Assembly: GCA_016286205.1 (NCBI GenBank)
Contig: JAEESF010000008.1
Location: forward strand, 40,794 to 104,793
Direction: 5' to 3'
DNA: 64,000 bases
DNA from: Colicola sp016286205
GTDB taxonomy: Bacteria > Bacteroidota > Bacteroidia > Bacteroidales > Paludibacteraceae
The notes beneath the pieces were generated by a model. It was not told the origin of the DNA, made no database searches, and was given only the letters and a program-made list of their open reading frames with translations. How positions within the stretch are numbered: position 1 is the first letter of the stretch; each line of letters starts with the position of its first letter. Shown in pieces: positions 61,627 through 64,000 of the stretch. A program made the position numbers and the translations under genes.

Positions 61627-62085
61627 TTAAATCTCAATCGGCAATTGACGGAAAATAGGTTGCGCAAGAGTCGTCAGCGTTTCAGTATTGGCTACGCCAG
61701 GAATCTCCTGAATCTGCGTATTCAGTATCTGCAACAGATGTTCGTTGTCGTGTGCAAACACCTTGATTAGCAATCCGAACGCGCCAAGCGTGTACTGAGC
61801 TTCCACCACCTCTGGAATTTGCTCCAACGCAGCGATTACCTGGTTGTACATCGATGCTTTCTCCATCGTAATTCCGATGTAAACGCAGAGCTGATACCCC
61901 AACATCTTGGGCTGAACATGATAGCTAGAACCGGTGATAACGCCGTTGTCGAACATTTTCTGTACGCGTTGATGGACGGCAGCGCGGCTCACACCACATT
62001 GCTCTGCTACATCCTTGAATGGAATGCGAGCACTTTGGGTGATGATTTTCAGAATCTTACGATCCAGTTCGTCAATTTTCTCCAT
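61627..62085 (-). CDS. Lrp/AsnC family transcriptional regulator
   Basis: A 152-residue regulator. The N-terminal helix-turn-helix (DELDRKILKIITQSARIPFK; DVAEQCGVSRAAVHQRVQKM) is followed by an effector-binding RAM domain (residues 65-150, including LLIKVFAHDNEHLLQILNTQ). Such proteins respond to amino acids; sitting upstream of trpS it may sense an aromatic amino acid, but that is inference. Its promoter overlaps a divergent one. Confidence 0.93.
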   Translation of the reverse strand: MEKIDELDRKILKIITQSARIPFKDVAEQCGVSRAAVHQRVQKMFDNGVITGSSYHVQPKMLGYQLCVYIGITMEKASMYNQVIAALEQIPEVVEAQYTLGAFGLLIKVFAHDNEHLLQILNTQIQEIPGVANTETLTTLAQPIFRQLPIEI

Positions 62086-62127
62086 AGTATTTATACGATT
62101 TCTTATTATTTGCTACTAAATCGGCTA

Positions 62128-62158
62128 CAAAATTACTACTTTTTTTGTATATGTGCAA
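62128..62158 (-). promoter_or_regulatory. Promoter of the lrp-trpS run
   Basis: Minus strand TTG (62158-62156), 20 bases, TAATTTTG (62135-62128). Its -33 region overlaps that of the divergent promoter at 62145-62175. Confidence 0.75.
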
Positions 62159-62175
62159 ATTTTTTTGTACTTTTG
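62145..62175 (+). promoter_or_regulatory. Promoter of the O-methyltransferase gene
   Basis: TTG at 62145-62147, 20 bases, TACTTTTG at 62168-62175. The TTG of this promoter and the CAA of the lrp promoter lie at 62145 and 62156 in TTGTATATGTGCAA. RNA polymerase should only occupy one side at a time. Confidence 0.72.
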
Positions 62176-62194
62176 TCGCAAATTTCGTAACAAA

Positions 62195-62854
62195 ATGACA
62201 CTTCAGGAGTATATTGAGCAACATTCTAGTCCGGAAAATGAGGTTCTGGCCACTATTACACGCAACACGTACAACCATGTGCTGAATGCGCATATGCTGA
62301 GCGGGCAAGTGCAAGGCCGTGTGCTGAGTATGCTCAGCCACATGATTCGTCCGAAGCGTATTCTCGAATTGGGTACGTTTACCGGTTACAGTGCCCTGTG
62401 TTTGGCAGAAGGACTGGCGGAAGATGGGCGGTTGATTACCATTGAGCACAACGATGAACTGGAAGATACTATCCGCAAGAATCTGAGTCTGTCGCCGTTG
62501 GGAGCAAAGATTGAACTGATTATCGGCGATGCCAAGGAGGTATTAGACCGCTTCGCTCAAAGACAAAAGACCGCTACGCTCAAAGGAGAAAGCCTCTTTG
62601 ACCTCATATTTATTGACGCGGACAAGCGCGAGTACTGTGCGTATTTAGATCTAGTGCTACCTTTGGTAGCAGAAGGCGGATTTATTTTGGCAGATAATAC
62701 CCTATGGGACGGGCATATTGTTGATCCGAACTACGACAAAGACAAACAGACACTGGGTCTGCGTGCTTTCAACGAAAAAGTGGCGGCTGATGAGCGACTC
62801 GAGCAAGTAATATTGCCACTTCGCGATGGACTGACACTCATCCGAAAAATCTAA
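62195..62854 (+). CDS. SAM-dependent O-methyltransferase (catechol type)
   Basis: A 219-residue enzyme of the Methyltransf_3 family. LELGTFTGYSALCLAEGL is the SAM-binding motif; LIFIDADKREY and ILADNTLWDGHIVD are the metal-binding and catalytic segments. The ATG at 62195 is chosen; the upstream reading begins inside the promoter. Natural substrate unknown. Its stop is one base from the convergent acidic gene. Confidence 0.9.
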   Translation: MTLQEYIEQHSSPENEVLATITRNTYNHVLNAHMLSGQVQGRVLSMLSHMIRPKRILELGTFTGYSALCLAEGLAEDGRLITIEHNDELEDTIRKNLSLSPLGAKIELIIGDAKEVLDRFAQRQKTATLKGESLFDLIFIDADKREYCAYLDLVLPLVAEGGFILADNTLWDGHIVDPNYDKDKQTLGLRAFNEKVAADERLEQVILPLRDGLTLIRKI

Positions 62855-63208
62855 TTATTCTTCCTCGTAATAGCCTTTTTCGATACCGTATTGCAGTTCG
62901 GCATCTACTATCAGTTGAACTTGTGTGCTGCTAATGGCGCGGCCTTCCGATTTTAGTTGCTGAAGAACGAAATTGATTTGCTCGGTTTCGTCTACATCGC
63001 CATCGAGATACTCCACCTCACCGGTTTTCGGATCCTCGCGCAGCAAGCCTTGTTCAGCCAGATAATCGTCCATCAGATCCAGGACGAGCAAGATATCATC
63101 CGGCGTCAGTTCGCCTCTGTCTTCGGCAGGAACAGCACTGAGGATATATTCCACCAGTTCGCGCTCCTCGGCATCCATGAGCGACAATTCAATCGTGTTG
63201 TTTTCCAT
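62855..63208 (-). CDS. Acidic hypothetical protein
   Basis: A 117-residue highly acidic protein (starts MENNTIELSLMDAEERELVE, then PDDILLVLDLMDDYLAEQG), mostly helical, no signal or membrane segment. Similar conserved hypotheticals occur in Bacteroidetes. It sits five bases after msrA in the same operon; convergent with the methyltransferase gene. Confidence 0.7.
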   Translation of the reverse strand: MENNTIELSLMDAEERELVEYILSAVPAEDRGELTPDDILLVLDLMDDYLAEQGLLREDPKTGEVEYLDGDVDETEQINFVLQQLKSEGRAISSTQVQLIVDAELQYGIEKGYYEEE

Positions 63209-63213
63209 CTCTA

Positions 63214-63723
63214 TTATTGTTTATTGGCTGTTCTGGCAAATTCGAAGAGCGCTTTGGGCAAATGGCAATAACCGTTGGGATTCTTATCCAGATAATCCTG
63301 GTGGCGCTCATCTGCGGCGTAAAAGGCTTTCAACGGTTCACGCTCCACCACGAGCGGCTCTGCGTATTTCTTTTGCTCTTCGGCATAGACTCTGTCTATG
63401 ATGGGCCTATCGGCTAGGTCGGTATAGTAGATTCCTGTACGGTAACGCGTGCCTTCGTCATGGCCTTGGCGGTTCAGACTCGTCGGATCTATCGCCACGA
63501 AAAACATCTCTAGAAGCAGCTCCAGACTCACTTTATCCGGGTCATACTCCACCCGAACGGTCTCCGCATAACCGGTCGTGTCTGTGTAAACCTGTTCATA
63601 GGTCGGATTCTCGGTCTCGCCGTTGGCAAAGCCAACTTCCGTAGCCACTACTCCGCTTATCTGCTTAAAGAAATGCTCCGTTCCCCAGAAGCATCCTCCC
63701 GCCAAATATATCTCTTTGTTCAT
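63214..63723 (-). CDS. msrA: Peptide methionine sulfoxide reductase A
   Basis: Repairs oxidised methionine. The catalytic motif is GGCFWGTEHFFK near the start; YNADDERHQDYL-like sequence and Tyr residues complete the site, and the length (169 residues) fits. I prefer the start at 63723 (MNKEIYLAGG) over 63732, but both are possible. No MsrB domain is fused. Confidence 0.93.
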   Translation of the reverse strand: MNKEIYLAGGCFWGTEHFFKQISGVVATEVGFANGETENPTYEQVYTDTTGYAETVRVEYDPDKVSLELLLEMFFVAIDPTSLNRQGHDEGTRYRTGIYYTDLADRPIIDRVYAEEQKKYAEPLVVEREPLKAFYAADERHQDYLDKNPNGYCHLPKALFEFARTANKQ

Positions 63724-63744
63724 TGGTTTCACTTAATTTTTGTG

Positions 63745-63775
63745 CAAAGGTAATACTTTTTTTGTACATGTGCAA
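63745..63775 (-). promoter_or_regulatory. msrA promoter
   Basis: Minus strand TTG (63775-63773), 20 bases, TACCTTTG (63752-63745), about 20 bases before the start. Confidence 0.75.
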
Positions 63776-63837
63776 ATATTGGGCGAATTTATTCAAAAAA
63801 GGACCAAGCTTAGTGTATATGATTGGCCGGTATCTGT

Positions 63838-63900
63838 CTCGATTATATCGCACTTATATCGCACTTATAACGCACTTATATCGCACTTATAACGCACTAA
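63838..63900 (+). repeat. 11-bp array, core CGCAC
   Basis: CGCAC begins at 63849, 63860, 63871, 63882 and 63893, exactly every 11 bases, with TTATAT or TTATAA linkers. A preceding TCTCGATTAT at 63838 is on the same register. The sequence is very regular, suggesting recent expansion. Confidence 0.87.
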
Positions 63901-63921
63901 ATTTGGCTTTCTTTTTTGTTA

Positions 63922-63946
63922 GTATTATATACAAAGTATATAATAC
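63922..63946. repeat. Perfect 11-bp inverted repeat
   Basis: GTATTATATAC (63922-63932) and GTATATAATAC (63936-63946) are exact reverse complements around AAA. This is too long to be chance in such a short stretch. It contains the core TATATAC-NNN-GTATATA also seen at 11952-11970. It could be an operator for a gene beyond the window. Confidence 0.7.
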
Positions 63947-64000
63947 AGATAAGTTAAGTTATTGAGAGGGAAAAATCAACGAGAATGGCATCTGCTACAT

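Noticed and set aside
60913..61770. 285-codon plus-strand frame over trpS and lrp
   Set aside because: Both minus-strand genes are certain; the plus frame is a shadow.
63723..63965. 80-codon plus-strand frame near the right end
   Set aside because: Runs across the msrA promoter, the 11-bp array and the palindrome; low complexity.

Overview
The window looks like a chromosomal segment of a Bacteroidales bacterium, possibly an uncultured gut or rumen member of the Paludibacteraceae/Prevotellaceae side (family-level placement is a guess). Support comes from Bacteroidetes-type promoters (TTG, about 20 bp, TAnnTTTG), BtuB/BtuG/BtuH-type vitamin B12 capture proteins, BspA-like leucine-rich repeats, short C-terminal tags resembling type IX secretion signals, a V-type ATPase operon with DUF2764, and many Bacteroidetes-only hypothetical genes. 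No phage, insertion sequence or CRISPR array was seen; this is mostly core chromosome with unusual intergenic DNA.

Layout. 1-6.8 kb: a cobalamin riboswitch and a B12-capture operon (BtuB, BtuG-like, tandem BtuH-like, BtuF-like) without BtuCD permease or ATPase genes. 6.8-12 kb, minus strand: a CWC-type Cys-rich protein, secreted alpha-amylase, YihY, RNase P RNA directly behind tRNA-Gly(CCC), and a carboxypeptidase-regulatory-like protein. 12.2-23.9 kb: one tightly packed plus-strand run from gyrA through a TPR protein, ruvX, def, mntP, DUF3109 and cinA to a transporter fused to a PD40-OmpA module, then a phosphoesterase. 24-38.1 kb: the V-type ATPase operon, interrupted between atpA and atpB by a small lipoprotein, superoxide dismutase and rubrerythrin, and followed by fabD, two unknown envelope proteins and a BspA-like protein. 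38.1-39.2 kb: repeat-rich intergenic DNA around ybjQ. 39.2-42.7 kb: a hypothetical protein, lon and an XRE regulator. 42.7-47.1 kb: a long intergenic region with a hidden 46-codon gene, then a second cobalamin riboswitch in front of an SLC13 carboxylate transporter and a porin-like protein. 47.1-50.6 kb, minus: GNAT, HAD hydrolase, membrane protein, recR and an HD-less RelA-type synthetase. 50.7-52.1 kb: a hypothetical protein and rsmD. 52.2-58.8 kb, minus: a seven-gene run yfgM-like, ribH, lysC, yitT-like, nucleotidyltransferase, galE, manA. 59.0-62.1 kb, minus: lrp, trpS, a small secreted protein and a FadL-like protein. 62.2-63.7 kb: O-methyltransferase (+), then msrA and an acidic hypothetical (-).

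How it fits together. Two cobalamin riboswitches connect B12 capture with a predicted dicarboxylate transport pair, which suggests B12 status sets carboxylate handling. The ATPase c subunit carries residues matching the Na+ site of the Enterococcus hirae NtpK ring.

The most unusual non-coding feature is a set of at least seven intergenic arrays of imperfect repeats with a strict 11-bp period, usually five units. The core sequence differs between most sites but is similar within a site. I do not recognise this as a named element. The next most unusual items are the transporter-PD40-OmpA fusion and the oxidative-stress genes inside the ATPase operon. All functional calls rest on reading motifs and context; no database search was run.
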